DNA of 64,000 nucleotides from Amblyornis subalaris (taxonomy: Eukaryota > Chordata > Aves > Passeriformes > Ptilonorhynchidae), in the NCBI GenBank assembly GCA_018881555.1, contig JACAXG010000234.1:1-64000 (forward strand), read 5' to 3'. The position numbers and the translations under genes are program-made. Below, piece after piece: positions 46,701-59,991 of the stretch. Each line of letters opens with the position of its first letter. Positions within the stretch are counted from its first letter, which is position 1. Under the pieces are notes generated by a model, which worked only from the letters and a program-made list of their open reading frames with translations, ran no database searches and was not told where the DNA came from.

Positions 46701-47721
46701 AGGATGATGAAACGCAGAGGGGCTGTAATGAGATTTCAACTCAAGCCAGCTTTTCCCCTGGCATGTCTGGTCTGGATAAATCCACACTGTTGGCAACGCA
46801 AAACCCCCAGGAAGGAGAAGCGCCCTTGACCAGGCGAGTCCCAGACAGGAAACCTGACACAGCTCTTCNCATTCCCACCCCTCCCTGCGGATCGGGACGG
46901 CAAATCCCGCGCTGCAAACAGCTCATCCCGATCAAGGAACAGCGGGAATCGCCTCAACGTGGCCGAACCCCACGCAGCANACCCCCGGCACAAGGGGGGT
47001 GTGTGCTGTGGGTCCCGCTTCCCATCCCGCAGGATCCACCGGCCTCTGGCACAGGATCTGGTTTTGGCACCGCTGACCATTCCAGAGCAGAGAGCTCGGC
47101 GCATCCCTCAACATTCCGGAGCAGCAGCCGCTAGAGGGGGGCTCGGCACGGAGAGAGGAGCTCGGAAAATCCCTGCAGCCTTTGGGAAGGAGGAGCAACT
47201 CAAAACTCTGCGTGGAGGGAGGCGGGAGGCTTGGGGAAGGATGGATGCAAGAGAAAACCACACCAAAATGCCTGTACGGCTCCCCATCGTGCCATCGTTT
47301 GTTAAATATTCCNGCAAATCTTTGTGGAAAGTGATGCCCCTCTAACAGCACTGAGGGGCTGCAGGGCTGGAAGGAGGCAGAAAAGGGAAAGAAACTCACA
47401 CATATTTTCCAATCGGAGAAACACAGCCACAATTCGCTAGTTTTAAAGAAAGCTGCCATAAATACCATGACTGCACCCCTGTAGCCAAAGGTTTTTAGTT
47501 TCTATGGAAAAACAAGTCTGGGTAATGGAGAGTTGCCAGGTGAGCCACATGTTTAGGATGCTAAAGCTGCATGGATGTGGGATGGACATATCCAACATCT
47601 CGATCATTCCTGAGGTCTCTCTGCCCCTGGAGGGTTTTTGGGGAGCCAAGCAAGGTGCTCCCCTGTCCACCTCCCACCCTGTCCCTGCCTGACCTTTCCA
47701 TCACTTCCCATGGCTTGTAAG
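43742..47721. other. Intergenic DNA, no gene or repeat recognised
   Basis: About 4 kb. It has a T homopolymer near 44268-44282 and a GC-richer patch at about 46340-47160 whose overlapping frames carry no protein signature. Confidence 0.5.
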
Positions 47722-48026
47722 GAAGACGGGAGCAAACTTTTTATTAGGGTTTGTTGCTATAGGACAAGGGGTGATGGTTTTAAAGTTAAAAAGGGTTGGT
47801 TTAAGCTAAATATAAAGAAGACATTTTTTATGATGAGGGTGCTGAGGCACTGACACAGNTTTCCCANAGAGTTTGTAGATCCTCTTCCCTGTGAACATTC
47901 GAGGCCAAGGTTGGATGGGACTTTGAGCAGTGATCTCTTTGAAGATCTCCCTGCTCACTGCAGAGGGGTTGGACTAAATGAGCTTTAAAGGTTCTTTCCA
48001 ACCTGAACCATTCCATGACTCTGTGA
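47722..48026 (+). mobile_element. CR1 LINE 3' fragment
   Basis: Forward CR1 of about 300 bases: 'gctataggacaaggggtgat', 'gctgaggcactgacacag', 'aaggttggatgggactttga', 'gggttggactaaatgagctt' and 'attccatgactctgtgacc'. It is moderately diverged. Confidence 0.88.
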
Positions 48027-48457
48027 CCAGACACTTGGGGGCCAAGGCTGCACCTNCAAATGTCCCATTTTGCTCCTGCTGATGGAAATCCACACTATCC
48101 CTAAATGCCTCCCTACGAGCCAAAGCAGTGATTTTTCCTAGAAAGGCCAGGTCTGTCCATCTCCCATCTGTTTCTGCAAAGCTGAGGTTGCTCTCGGCTG
48201 GGAGGGGAGGGATGGGATTTTCCCAGGTGGAATCGTTGCCNCAGGACAAAATGGTACCCACGCCATGGTATCCTGGTGGTGGTGATGCTGCTGGTTGCTA
48301 CATGGATGGAGGTTGCTTAGCAACTCCTCAGCACTGGAGAGGGAGCACAGGAGCAGGGAGAANGGAAGGGCCACTGCTGCTGATGTTTGTGGGGCCGTAT
48401 TTGGAATTCCCCCAGAGCACCCAAGACCTTGCTCCCAAAAGTTTCNTGGCACTGGTC
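48027..48457. other. Intergenic DNA, nothing recognised
   Basis: About 430 bases between oppositely oriented CR1 fragments with no feature that I can support. Confidence 0.5.
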
Positions 48458-48612
48458 ATGGAATCAAAGAATCATTAAGGCTGGAAAAGCCCTCTAAGAT
48501 CACCAAGNCCAAGCGTTCCCCCAGCACTGCCCTGTTCACCACCAAACCGCATCCCCGAGTGCCACATCCACACCTTTGGAGCACTTCCAGGGATGGTGTT
48601 TCCACCACAGTA
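48458..48612 (-). mobile_element. CR1 LINE 3'-end fragment
   Basis: Reverse-complement terminus 'catggaatcaaagaatcatt', 'aaggctggaaaagccctcta', then 'gagtgccacatccacacctt' and 'ccagggatgg'. It resembles the subfamily seen at 7771-7905. Confidence 0.85.
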
Positions 48613-50694
48613 GTCCAAGCCCAACTGGTCCCAAACACACCAGCTCTGGGACACACGTGCCATGAGGGTGCAATCCACGGTCAGCCGAGAAATTAGGTCC
48701 TGGGACACCCCCAGGAGCAGTGGAACAGGGAAAAGCAGCTCCAGCTGGAGAGTCATGGGTGGGAAGTACCACTGGCAGCTCCAGTGCAGAGCAGCACCTG
48801 GATAAATGAGCTTATTTGGAGAGGGAATGTTCAAAAATCACTTAGAGCCTGTACAGCTTTGCTGGGCTGGATTACACTTTTGCCAACACAAATCTGAGTT
48901 TCCTGAAGTTATCCCTATAGAGCTCTGCTGCTGGAACCTGCAAGGACACAGGCAGGGAAAACTTTGAAATTTAAATACAGTTTAAAACAGGACTGTCTCC
49001 GTATCCAAGGAAATGCTCAGCCATGGGTGTTTCCTGCTCCTCCAAGGCCTCCACAGCCTGGGTTTTTCCAGTTTTTCTTGAGGACTGAAAATTTTCCTCC
49101 TTTTTTCCCAGCCCACTGAAGTCTGTACATGGAAATCATATCTCTGGTCTGGGAAGGAGGATCAGGTACACACACCTTGTGCTTCTACTCTTCCCTAGAC
49201 ATCACCTATGACCACTCTTGGAGATGGGATTCTGGGCTGGATGGACTCCAGCCTCCTCTAGGATAGTCAGTCTCGGGATATGGAGATCTCCTCACTGGAG
49301 TGAGGAACAACATCCCTGTGGGTACTGCTCTTTTTATCTCCGTTTTAACACCATATATACATTACTCTCAGGCTGAAAAGGGCTTTAAACCATGCAGTCC
49401 CCCCTGAGTAAACTTTCTAATTTTGTTTATGTGAATGCCCAGCATTTGTGTTTCTCTTCCAGAATTAACATGCATTTTCTAACAGCATACGCAAAGAAAT
49501 TTATGCCACTTTAATCTGCAGATTTCTTAACATTTATTTATCTTTACACCTTTTCTCCTCTGTCTGTTTTTTCTGTTACAATTTTTTCAGACTTCTCCTG
49601 AAAGGAGGAAGCTCTTTAAGGCCACAGCAATGCCCTCCCCTCCATCACTTCCCTTCCCAGTGTTTTGCAGATTCCCTGTCAATCATTGGATACTCTGCTC
49701 TGCTGACTGCTGTCATCAGACTCTTTTTCTGTCCCTCATCCTCCTGCCACTAAATTATTTTGGTGAATGTATTTTTTTTTCTCAGATAATATTTATTTGC
49801 ATTAAAATACCCACAAAGACACAGTTGTTTGCAGTAAAGTAATTCAATATTATGTTATTTAAGTATCACACCACCTCTCCCATCCTGTGCCTTTGTTCAG
49901 GGATGGGGTTTGGATGGGAATGATTGTAAGCTGCAGGATAATGTCCCTCTGCATTTCAATCGCTCTATTACATTAATTCTTGTGGGAAAATTTGTTTTCC
50001 TTTCCATCAAAACACCACAGGAATAATGTTTTTTAGGACCACAGTCTCACTGTTCAGTGGAGCTTCTCTACATTTAAGTTTTCTGTCCTAGATTTTTATT
50101 TGGGGCATTTTTCTTTCCAAAATTTTGCCTTTCCTTTGTTGTTTCTATAATTCTACATAGGGCTGCTCTTCATTTATATTTTTTTACTTTCCACCTCTCT
50201 GAATTTCTGCTTTCTGAACATCATTCCCATCAGTGCAACAGACAGATCTTCACCCTTTGAACAGAAACACCATTTCCTGAGACAATTTCCAGTTTATCTT
50301 TTTGAGCTTATCTTTACATCAGGTGCAGAAACAGCAACACTGGGAAGGATTTGTCCCCCATGTAGGCTGAAACCCATCCCTACTCAATGGGATGTTTTCC
50401 ACGGGCAAGCTTGCACTGTAGTTTCAAGTAAAATTTAATTTATACCTCAGCATCCAAATCATGTGTAATAAGAATTCAATTTCTATTTTGGGGCTGATTA
50501 TATTCCATATTCTCCAAATTCCCACTTCAAGGCATCTCCTACCAGCTGAGATTTACAGCTCCAAGTCCCACTACAGCCTCAGATTCCTTCAACCCTCCAA
50601 ACCTGCACGTTATTTTCCCAGTCTCAAACTTCTTTTTGTGACCCAGATTTCTGACACAGAGCCAGCAGGTGGGTAGTGCCACTAATTCCTTCTT
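48613..50694. other. AT-rich intergenic DNA, nothing recognised
   Basis: About 2 kb. A short phrase near 49225-49255 ('gggctggatggactccagcc') could be a relic LINE end, but it is too short to call. Confidence 0.5.
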
Positions 50695-50937
50695 TCAGGA
50701 AGAATTTCTTGCCAGGAAGAATTTGTTTTCAGGAGGAATTTCTTCATGGAAAGGGTGGTCAGGCATTGGAAGGGGCTGCCCAGGGAGGTTTGGAGTCTCC
50801 ATCCCTGGAGGTGTTCAAGGAATTCTTGGACGTGGCACTCAGTGCTCTGGGCTGGGTGACAAGGTGGAGATAAGTCACAGGTTGGACTCGATGATCCTGG
50901 AGGTCTTTTCCAGCTTAAGCGACTCTGGAATTCTGTA
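50695..50937 (+). mobile_element. CR1 LINE 3' fragment, second subfamily
   Basis: Forward: 'cattggaaggggctgcccag', 'catccctggaggtgttcaag', 'acaggttggactcgatgatc' and a tail 'gactctggaattctg'. A short internal duplication of the 'aggaagaattt' phrase occurs at its 5' end (50697-50742). Confidence 0.9.
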
Positions 50938-51799
50938 AAGAATAGCACAGATGGTGTTAAAACCACAAGTCCAAAGAACTTCCTTGCTTTCAAACTCCTG
51001 AGAAAGAGCAATCAAACCTTTTATTGGAGAAAAGCCACGAGAAACCCATCCCAGGGGATGAACCGTGGGGGTTCTCAGAGCTAAAATGAACTCTCAGGTT
51101 TCCCTGGATGCACAGGCATGGATCAAAATGTTGGTTATAGGCTGGAGAAGGATCTGTGACTAACGACATGCCTGGGAGCCTCTCTGCTGAGAAAAGAGTT
51201 GAAGGGGGTTTGGGCAGTGCTGAAAAAGCCTCCCCAGTGCTTTTATTTAGCTGCTCATCCAGAGAGAAGCTCCCAACAAAAGCCCAGAGCTTGTTTAACA
51301 GTTTAACATTCCCGTGGATCCTTGGGAAGCATCTGACACACTGGTTCTGTACAAATAACCACAGCAGCACTGTACAGATGATTTATTTGGTTTCCCAGTG
51401 GGTGTGTAAGTAAATTAGCAAGAAATAAATGTCATGCGGCAATGACTTACTCCATTTCTAAAGGCTCTGTTTTCCCTCTGTATTTTTGTTTGTTTAACAA
51501 GTTCTTAATTAAATTCTGTTTTCCAGCATTCCGAGCTGACGTGATGGCACGAGATAAAGTTGTTTAGAATTCAAATCTTCCTTGATTTCTCACTGTGGCA
51601 AAGGAAGAGATAAGAGCAGCCGGGACCTGCCTTTCCCTGGTCGTGTGTGGCTGTAGGAGCAGCCAAGCAGGAGCTCCCGGGGCTCCAAACTCCCTCCTGC
51701 TCGCATGGGTTTGTCACTGCTTTGAGAGGATTGCGCACAAAAAATAATGCGTGGGCTCCCCCTTCTGCCTGAGAACATCAGTGCCTGGAAAAGGACCGG
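50938..51799. other. Intergenic DNA, nothing recognised
   Basis: About 860 bases with no gene or repeat that I can name. Confidence 0.5.
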
Positions 51800-52085
51800 A
51801 GTGATGGAATGGTTCGGGTTGGAAGGGACAGTAAAGCTCATCCAGTTTCAACCCCAGCAGCTCCCAGTATCCTACGTTGCTCCAAGCCCTGTCCTACCTG
51901 GTCTTGGACACTTCCAGGGATCCAGGGGCAGCCACAGCTTCTCTGGGCAACCTGTGCCAGGGCCTCACCACCCTCACAGGGAAGAATTCCTCCCCAATAT
52001 CCCATCTGTCCCCGCCCTCAGGCAGTGGGAAGCCATTCCCCTTGTCCTGTCGGTACAAGCCCTTGCAAAGGAGGGCCAGGATGAT
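51800..52085 (-). mobile_element. CR1 LINE 3' fragment
   Basis: Reverse-complement CR1: 'gatggaatggttcgggttgg', 'tacgttgctccaagccctgt', 'ctctgggcaacctgtgccag', 'ccattccccttgtcctgtcg'. Confidence 0.92.
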
Positions 52086-52511
52086 TTTCTGAAGTGCCAG
52101 ATTCCTGTAAAACACACCAGGAAGTGCGTTGAGCATCTCTGAGAAGCTGGATCAGCCTGTGCCCAGAGCCACACATCTCCCTGATAACCATCCTGGTGCT
52201 GGGAGGGTAGGAGAAGAGCGGCTCCACAGGGTCCTGGAATGTTTAGAAAGAGGGCAATGATGATCACCACAGATCCGCAACCTTAAAAATGGAAGAGGTT
52301 GTTTGGAGTGGGAGTCATTTCCCTTTACTTCACCAAACTATAAATTAGATCCTCTAAGTCTTCACCAGGCAGCTCAACCCTTCCTGTGCCCTGGAGAGAG
52401 ACCAGCACCAGCATCCCAGGTATCTTCGATATTCTTGAAAAGGAAAATTGTCTTCCAGGTTCTTTCTTTCCTTCTCTTTCCGACTGCAAAGACAGAGGAG
52501 ATGACAAATGT
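52086..52511. other. Intergenic DNA, nothing recognised
   Basis: About 425 bases between two minus-strand CR1 fragments. The part nearest 52086 may be decayed CR1. Confidence 0.45.
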
Positions 52512-52702
52512 CATAGAACTGTAGAATCTTTAAGGCTGGAAAATACCTCCAAGTCCGACCATCAACCAGCATCATGTTCACCATTAAACCACATCCTCAA
52601 GTGCCAAATTCACTTATTTTTAGAACAATTCCAAGAAAAGTGACTCAACCACTGCCCTGGGCAGCCTGTTCCAAATCTTTACAACCCCTTCTGTGACTGG
52701 AT
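52512..52702 (-). mobile_element. CR1 LINE 3'-end fragment (old)
   Basis: Reverse-complement terminus 'catagaactgtagaatcttt', then 'cctcaagtgccaaattcac', 'ctgggcagcctgttccaaat' and 'acaaccccttctgtgactgg'. It is clearly diverged from the younger copies. Confidence 0.8.
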
Positions 52703-54039
52703 GCTTCATTTTTAGGAGCTGAAATAAGTCAGAAAGGTGCTCTCCTGTTCCTATCCAAGCCTTCGGCAAGTTTCAGAGCATCCCTGTAGAAAATAGAGGA
52801 TGGAGTGGGAAGCAAATGATCTCATCTATTTAAAATACAATTTAGACCATGAAGGCAGAATGATCTGAAGGCTGGGATTAAAACCAAAACTGACTCAAAC
52901 TGGAGATAAAGCACCAGCAGCTCTGATTCTGGAAAGAACTGAAGATTTAGGGGAAGAATCAGTGTGCAAATTCATTATTAACGTAGAGCAGAGGGGTCAG
53001 ACCTCAGTGGTCTCTCCTGACTCTAGGATATATCATTAAAGACAAATCCTGATTTGGGATAAATCTGGGCATGCCCTGGCCTGGTGTAAAATCCACCACT
53101 CCAGTATTTCTGGTTCTGCTGCCAATCAAAGTGTGCTCCTTTTGCAGGGTGATTTGTTTAGGTAATTCATGTGAATATTCAACTTGTAGGTGTCTATTTT
53201 AATTTTTTGTACTGCCCTGAGGTACTTGCACAGCATCACCCACAAACTCAGACCAGTTATATGTTGGAAGAGCAAGGGGTGGGCCCTTCCCACACAGCAG
53301 AGGTGTCAAAAACTGGCCAGGAAAGGATTATGCAAACCTGGAAGTAAAAGACCTCCCGTGCAAGTCACTGGGAAAAAATCCCACTAATTCGTGGTGAGCA
53401 ACACAGCTTTTCCTCATTTTTTTAACGCTGGTAATTCATCCTGATTTGACCATAGATGAGCAGTGACTGAGCACTGGGAGCACGTTCAGTGAAATATTTA
53501 ATGCTACACGAGATCTCTGGGATAATTGGAGGCAGGGAAGGTTGGCTGCATCTGGCAAAGCCCTGGGCACATCATTTCCAAACACAACTGTCGTGAGACA
53601 TCTGGATCAGCCCTTGGACTTGTTAGCTCCATTGATTCTTCCCGATGCTTCACATTTTGACGCCTTTATTTGGCTTTTCGTTATTTTCATTTCACGAGGG
53701 AGAGAAAGAAACAGAGAAACGCAGAGAACTGAGGTTCTGCATCGAGGCTGAGCAAGGGCCTTGGGGCTGTGGATTTCTGAGCTAAGGATTCTGAAAACTC
53801 CCTTTTTGCTGCGACTTCAGCAGTGCCAATGTTTCGTGAAGGGAAAATGGAGATGGAGAAGGGAATGGATAAGAAGGAAAGCCAAAGGACAGCCTGTCAC
53901 AGAAGAACCTGGGGGACATTTTCACTCTGGAGCCACTTTCTCCAGATGCAATTTTTTTATCTGGTATTTGCTGATTGTTGAGAGCAATGTTGAAGCTGTG
54001 AAGCTGTTTAATGGAAGAAGGAGGTTTGGATGTTTGATT
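52703..54039. other. Intergenic DNA, nothing recognised
   Basis: About 1.3 kb of mixed composition. No exon or repeat supported. Confidence 0.5.
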
Positions 54040-54345
54040 ATGGAGCTGGGGAAGGGGCTGGAGCACCAGGAGTGTCTGAGGGAGCTGGGGGAGCTCAGCC
54101 TGGAGAAAGGGAGGCTCAGGGGGACCTTCTGGCTCTCCACAACTCCCTGAAAGGAGGAGGTCGGGCTCTGCTCCCAGGGAACAAAGGACAGGACAAGAGG
54201 AAATGGCCTCAAGTTGTGCCAGGGGAGGTTTAGGTTGGATATTGGGAACAATTCCTTCCTGGAACAGCTGCCCGGGGCAATGGTGGAGTCCCCATCCCTG
54301 GAGGGGTTTAAAAGCCATGTGGATGTGGCACTTGGGGACACGGTG
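54040..54345 (+). mobile_element. CR1 LINE fragment lacking its 3' end, second subfamily
   Basis: Forward: 'tggagctggggaaggggctg', 'gagcaccaggag', 'aaagggaggctcagggggac', 'aggaaatggcctcaagttgt', 'tccatccctggaggggttta'. It stops at 'gcacttggggacac' before the usual 'ggttggactcgatgat' terminus, so the 3' end has been lost or replaced. Confidence 0.88.
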
Positions 54346-57338
54346 ATGCTCATAATAACGTGGTTCTTTGCCTTTCTGAAAACACTGAAAACTTCTCGAC
54401 ACAAAAATGATGCTCCTTCCTATTGCATTCAAGAGAGAATTTCATTATTTTCACTCAGATGTTCCCGCTTTTTGAGGGATGACATTTTTGTGTTTCCTTA
54501 ATTTTGCAGCCAGCCATGAGCGAGGGACCAGAGCACAAAGATGTGTCTCTCCAACTTCCCTCCCCTGCTCCGTGTTTTCTATTAGAAACAGCATCACCCA
54601 GCTCCTAAATCCAGGTACCAGCAGCACCAGGGAAGCAGAGGACTGGAAGCAGAGCCAGCAGCAAGGTCCAGGTATCAGAGCTGGGCTTCATCTTCCCAGT
54701 AAACTGAACTGGAATGCTGACACCCAGAGCTCAGCCTGAGCTGCCTCTGTTTGCACACTGAGATATGGATAAGGACCTTAGGGAACATGGAATATCACGG
54801 CTCTCCCACACAGCAACGCCACAGGGACTTTGATTTAGGAGCCAAACCATTTGTTTGTTCCATGGGCACATTTCCAGTGGGGCCTGTGACACCAGCTCTG
54901 AGCAGGGCTCTGCCAACACTTGACATTTATTAAAGCCACAGCTCAGTGAGTGATGTAACTACCCGGGCATTTCCAATTTCATTTTTAGTTATTCCAAATG
55001 AAAGTCCAAATAAAGTCCATTTCTCACCAAAGGTTACTAATTTATTTCTTTTTTAGCACTCTCCTGGAGGTATTTAACCATTCACAGTGCACTTCAATAA
55101 CCACTTAGTGAAGGGATTCAGGTTACATCCACAGTAGTAGTAAAAAAAGCTGTTTTATTCCTTTTGTGCCATAATTTTGAGTGTATGATAAACAATATCT
55201 AGCAGGCACAAAGCAAAAAGGAGCTCCCAGGTATTCACCTCTCTTTGATAACTGTGCTACTGAGTTTCTTGTCAATTTAGATGAAACATGGTTAAAATAA
55301 ATCCCATCTCATGTCCTAATGACCAAGCGGGTAGAAGTACATCCCTGTGCCAGCTCTTCCTTGAAAATCAGCAGGAGAAAAGCAGTAAATGAGGAGAGAA
55401 GAAGGGAACATTACAATTAGAGCTGATTTTATTTTGCTCCGCGGCCACCGGGTGTCACTCTTGCCTGTGGAGTCAGAAAGGATTTTTTGGTGGCTGATAA
55501 ATCCTATCTCATCCATCAATCCCGCGGCTCCCACTGGTGACAGCATCATCCCCATTTATCACAATTTCCCAGGTTTCAACATTAAATCACCAGCTCATTA
55601 AATCTGGGGGGATCTGGAGCTGGCACTTTAGCCTGCGGTGCTATTTGCCATACACATTAAATTATTTTTATTATTATTAGTGTAAATGCAGCTGGAAAAT
55701 TTAGATCTGGGTTTAGATCTGGTGGCTGGATCACCAGGACATGCCTTGAAGCTTCTGGAGAGAGGGAAGGTGATGAAGAGAGAAAGTGGGGATGGGTGAA
55801 AAGGCCAAAAAATGTGGCTTTTGCAGGTGTCTCCTTTGCAGCAAGAAGAACATGAGTCAGCAGATGAAGCTGTAACACATTCCAGCCTTTGAAGTCAAGG
55901 CAGTTCGGGTCTCACCGATCCTGTATCTCAGAAGTACAAGGAGATAAAGGCTGCAAACATTACACAACTCTCTAAATATGCATTCCTCAGAGTATCAGTG
56001 GCTGCCCTTGTGTTGGGGGGTTTTGCTTTACTTCGATAACAAACTTGTCTTGCAACAGCTAAACCTTCTCTCCCGCTCAATTTTGTATTTTTCAAGCGCT
56101 CTAGAGATTCCCCATTTCCTCCGAGGACAGAAAATCTATTTTATTTTCACACAAACGAAATCCAATGTGGAATCTTTATCTGAGGAAAGAACCACTCCAA
56201 TAAAATGCAACATGACAGGTAAAACCAGTTGCTTTGGCACGCGCTGTATCAGCAAACTGAGCAGCTGATAAGGATAATAAAAATTTTTAGTCAACAAGAG
56301 GAGAAAATTCACATTAGGGGCTTCATTCTACCAGCACATAAATTGCTGATATTACCTGGGCCTGTGTTGCTGCCAGAGGTAGGAATTTATATTGGAATCC
56401 CACTATTAAAGCCCAGCTATAGGGAATTGCTCTTCCATAAACAGGGCATGGATGGGATTTATGGGGACATCAGAGCCTGGGATTCCCTCTGGATAATGTA
56501 GGAAAGAGCATCACATCCTATAATGCCATAAAATTTATGACCAGGACTTCGAACTTGGGAATGACTTTAAAAAAGTGGGAGATGTCTATAAAAAGTTTGT
56601 TTGGGGCTTTACTCTGTCATATTTTGCTGCAAGAAACATCGAGAGTTCATTTATTTATCTGGGGATACTGTTCACAGTGAGGGCAGGAGGTCACACCCAA
56701 ATACCTTTAAAAATCCATCTCGGGATCAGTGTAATTCAGTTATGAATGACCTTGGAAACAATCAATCCTTCAATTTTACAAAGTTCCTATTAAAATAATA
56801 CAGCACAAAAAGCACTTTGCAAAAATTAACGTGAATCTCCTGAACCTACACATTTGCACGAAGTGTTGTGTGAGAAATTTCAGCAATTCCTTGAAAAATA
56901 GATCATTTTTTTTCTTTTATAACCAGCAGAATTTTGACACAACTGATTTGGAAAAATGGTTTTTCTGCTTTATCCAGATTTTTTTAACCTGTTCTTAATA
57001 CTGATTTCCCTTGGCACTTTCATTCTCAATTAAAGTTGAAATAAATTTATAACACACTTGTCTTTTGTTTTTGCCTGTGCCTACAAATTCCTACTACATT
57101 TATACATTCATCTCTTCAGACTGAAAAACAAGATAAACCGGAAGACAAAATTAACATATCACAATAAAACTCACTACCCCAGGGACTGGAGAAAACAAAA
57201 ATCTATGAAAAATACACAATAGCAACAGGTCTTATTTTTTTAAATGTTTCACCAGATACTTTTGTGCGGAGGATCTGATCAAGGAAGGTGCTAAAGAGCT
57301 GCTGGATGCCCTGGATGCCTCCCGGTCTCTGACTGGGA

Positions 57339-57357
57339 CTGTCCCAGTGGTGCTGAG
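57339..57357 (-). promoter_or_regulatory. RE1/NRSE-like motif with non-canonical spacer
   Basis: On the minus strand CTCAGCACC (left half) is followed by GGACAG (right half), with four spacer bases instead of the canonical two. REST/NRSF binds RE1 and is a known repressor of miR-124 genes, but this site is about 20 kb away and its spacing is atypical. Weak call. Confidence 0.2.
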
Positions 57358-57959
57358 CTTTTTGCCAAAGCGGTGGCACTCCAGGGTTTGCCTGCAACAA
57401 ACTAAACGCCGGTGAGATCCCCTGGTTTGGTTTTCCAGCGCCTGAATGATTTATGGGCACAAAGTAGGTCTACAGCAAATCCATAATTGATGCCTCTCCT
57501 TGGGTGCGCGGCCGAACAAACGGAAAAGCGGATTTAAAACGCGCTTGATTTGGTGCTTGTTGCGGTTTGGAAGAAGAGACATCCAAAGGACTGGCATGTT
57601 TTCTGGCTTGCCCGGAGATAAAATTCTTTCTAGATGATCTGAGAGCTGAAACATTCAAACCTTCATCTAGATAAAAGCAAAAACTCCTTTCCCGGCAGCC
57701 GGGTGATAGCGCACACCCCGGGCACCGCAGTTCTGCGGGACACATGTAATCGCTTACTTCTAAACAAAATCAATCACATTTAGTTGTTTAAGAAAAAAAA
57801 AAAGAGATGAAGGACCTGTTTTTCTCTCCTCCCCATCCCTGTTCGAGCCCTGCCACAACCAGGTGGGCACAGCAATGACTGTGGCTCCTCAACCTGATGA
57901 AAACAGTGTCGCATTCAGAACCGCGATAAATGAATGGGAGGGACAAGTAGTGCCTCCCC

Positions 57960-58050
57960 CCCCCAGGATGTTTTGTTAATTAAATTAGCATTTAAATAGC
58001 CCGAGCTAATCTGGGAAGTCAGCCCCTCATTACAGTAACTAGGAAGGGGG
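57960..58050. promoter_or_regulatory. Candidate conserved regulatory block
   Basis: 'tgttaattaaattagcattt' followed by 'gcccgagctaatctgggaag' and 'ccctcattacagtaactagg': a cluster of homeodomain TAAT cores in non-repetitive DNA. Motif-based inference. Confidence 0.28.
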
Positions 58051-59991
58051 AAAAGAGCTGGAGACAATTCCCTACAAGATGGGGTTAAGTTGGCGTTTCA
58101 CGAACTATTTGCCCAGCCTGTCCCTCCCAAGTGAAAGCTGCCACCCCCCTTCTTTCCTCCCAGCATAATTAGCATGTTCCAGTGCTGTGAATGGAAACAA
58201 TATCCTCCCTCCAAGCTGTGCCCCTCCAGGGAGATGCTTCCCACAGATTGTGGAACACTGAGCCAGGGAAAGGGCTTGTCGAGGAATTCACAGTGGGGTA
58301 ATTACACGGAGGTAGCTTGTGCCAGTGCAAGAGGAGCTGCATTGCTGTAATTCATCGCAGGAAGCAGGGAGAAGCAGAAAGGGAAAGTCCAGAGGCAGGA
58401 CTTGCGGAGAGCCAGGAGAATTTATTGCTCCCGTGCATCTTCCCAGAGCTCCGATCAAAAGCATCAAAACTCCAATGGTCCTTTTGGCCCTGGGGATGTC
58501 TTTGAAGAACTCTAAAGAAAGTAGCAATTATTATAAGTGAATCTGGTTTCTCTTTGGCTATTAGAACTGAAGGAAGGCTAAAAGAGGGATTTTTTTTAGA
58601 TTTTCAAAAAAGTTTTTCATTCCGAGTAAAAAACTGGAGCAAAGCTTGCAAGAATTGTGTGATTACATTCTTTTATTGTCCACGTACATGGCACTTAAAA
58701 CACACTGGCACCTCTTTGGAACAAATAAAAAGGTGGTGTGTGATCCTTTCCCTGAAAGATTTACTCTTTGATTTTGCCTAAACCCAGTGATAACTGATAC
58801 AGGAGAGGACATGCAGGAGGAAGGGCTGGACTTGGGTGACACCAGCAGTGTGCACATCTGGCCCTGGGCTTCATCCCATTCCTCTAAACCAAATTCCAGG
58901 TGACTCAACCTGAGGTAAAAAAGACCCACCCTCCACTCACTGCTCGTGGTGCCCAGCTGGGAAGTGGGGATTAAATTTATCTCCACGGCCAAGCACTCGG
59001 TTTCAGCAGACGTTGGTGTGGTTTTGTCGAGGCCCCAGCTGGAAAATACCACAAGAAGTTCAAAGCCGGGTTTCATCCTGTAATTGGAGCCTCAAGTTCA
59101 CAAGTGCAAGGACCAACTGTGCCGGCTCGAAGTGGGACGTCCCCTCTCCCAGGGAGCTGCGGGGCTGCAGAGATGATGCTTTCCCCTGCTCCGGATAAAA
59201 ACTCAATTTTTGCTTCAAGCTTTCACCACTCTGCTTCACATGACCTGTTATTTATCTTTTTTTTAACATCAAGACATCTTCCCAACCCTCATGCTCGCTT
59301 GGAATGCTCTTTAAAAAATGGACATTAATCCCAGTGTGACTTAAATGCCAACTTAATATTCGTTCTCTCTCTGCTTTGACAAGATCTTCCTCAGGTCAGA
59401 CAGGCATGAAATGATAAATATTGAGTGCAGTTCTTCTGGGCAAAAAGTGCCACCTGCCAAAATCTTATCTCGAAACCACTTGGAAATGTGTTATTTATTT
59501 ATTTCTGTCACAAAGCCTCATTCGATGTTGGAAAGCCAAAGGATTACAATTGTGAATTTGGGGCCTTTTTCCTGTCCTTGCTGAAATCTGGCCTTTCAAA
59601 ATAACAGAGAGAATCCTTGTTTTGAACTGAAATAGCAGCTGCAAGGGTTTTCAACCATGACCATTTAAATGAGGTTTGGGGGGGGGTTTTTTGCATCTTT
59701 GCATTAGGGTTTCGTTCTCGGTCTTTGCAATCGGTGGCTGTGGTTGAGTGGTTGAGGGGTTTAGTGAGGATAAATTGTGATATTGTTCAAACTGTCTCTG
59801 TTTATTCCTGTTGAGGATCTTCAGTGAGCTGCCTTCGCTGAGAGAATCGCACCAGACCTGGCAGGAGCAGTCAGGGGGTGCTCTGTGAAACCAGACCCAA
59901 AATCACCTGAACTCACGGTCTGTTCCTTGGGTTACAGCTCATGATGGTTCTCTGGGATCCGTGGCACAGGAAAGACCTGTTGGAGTAAAAC

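Larger units (their letters stand above)
54346..59991. other. AT-rich intergenic DNA without recognised repeats or genes
   Basis: About 5.6 kb, the second-longest CR1-free stretch. It contains an enhancer-like block at 57960-58050, several AATAAA motifs and a G-run at about 59678-59686. Confidence 0.5.
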
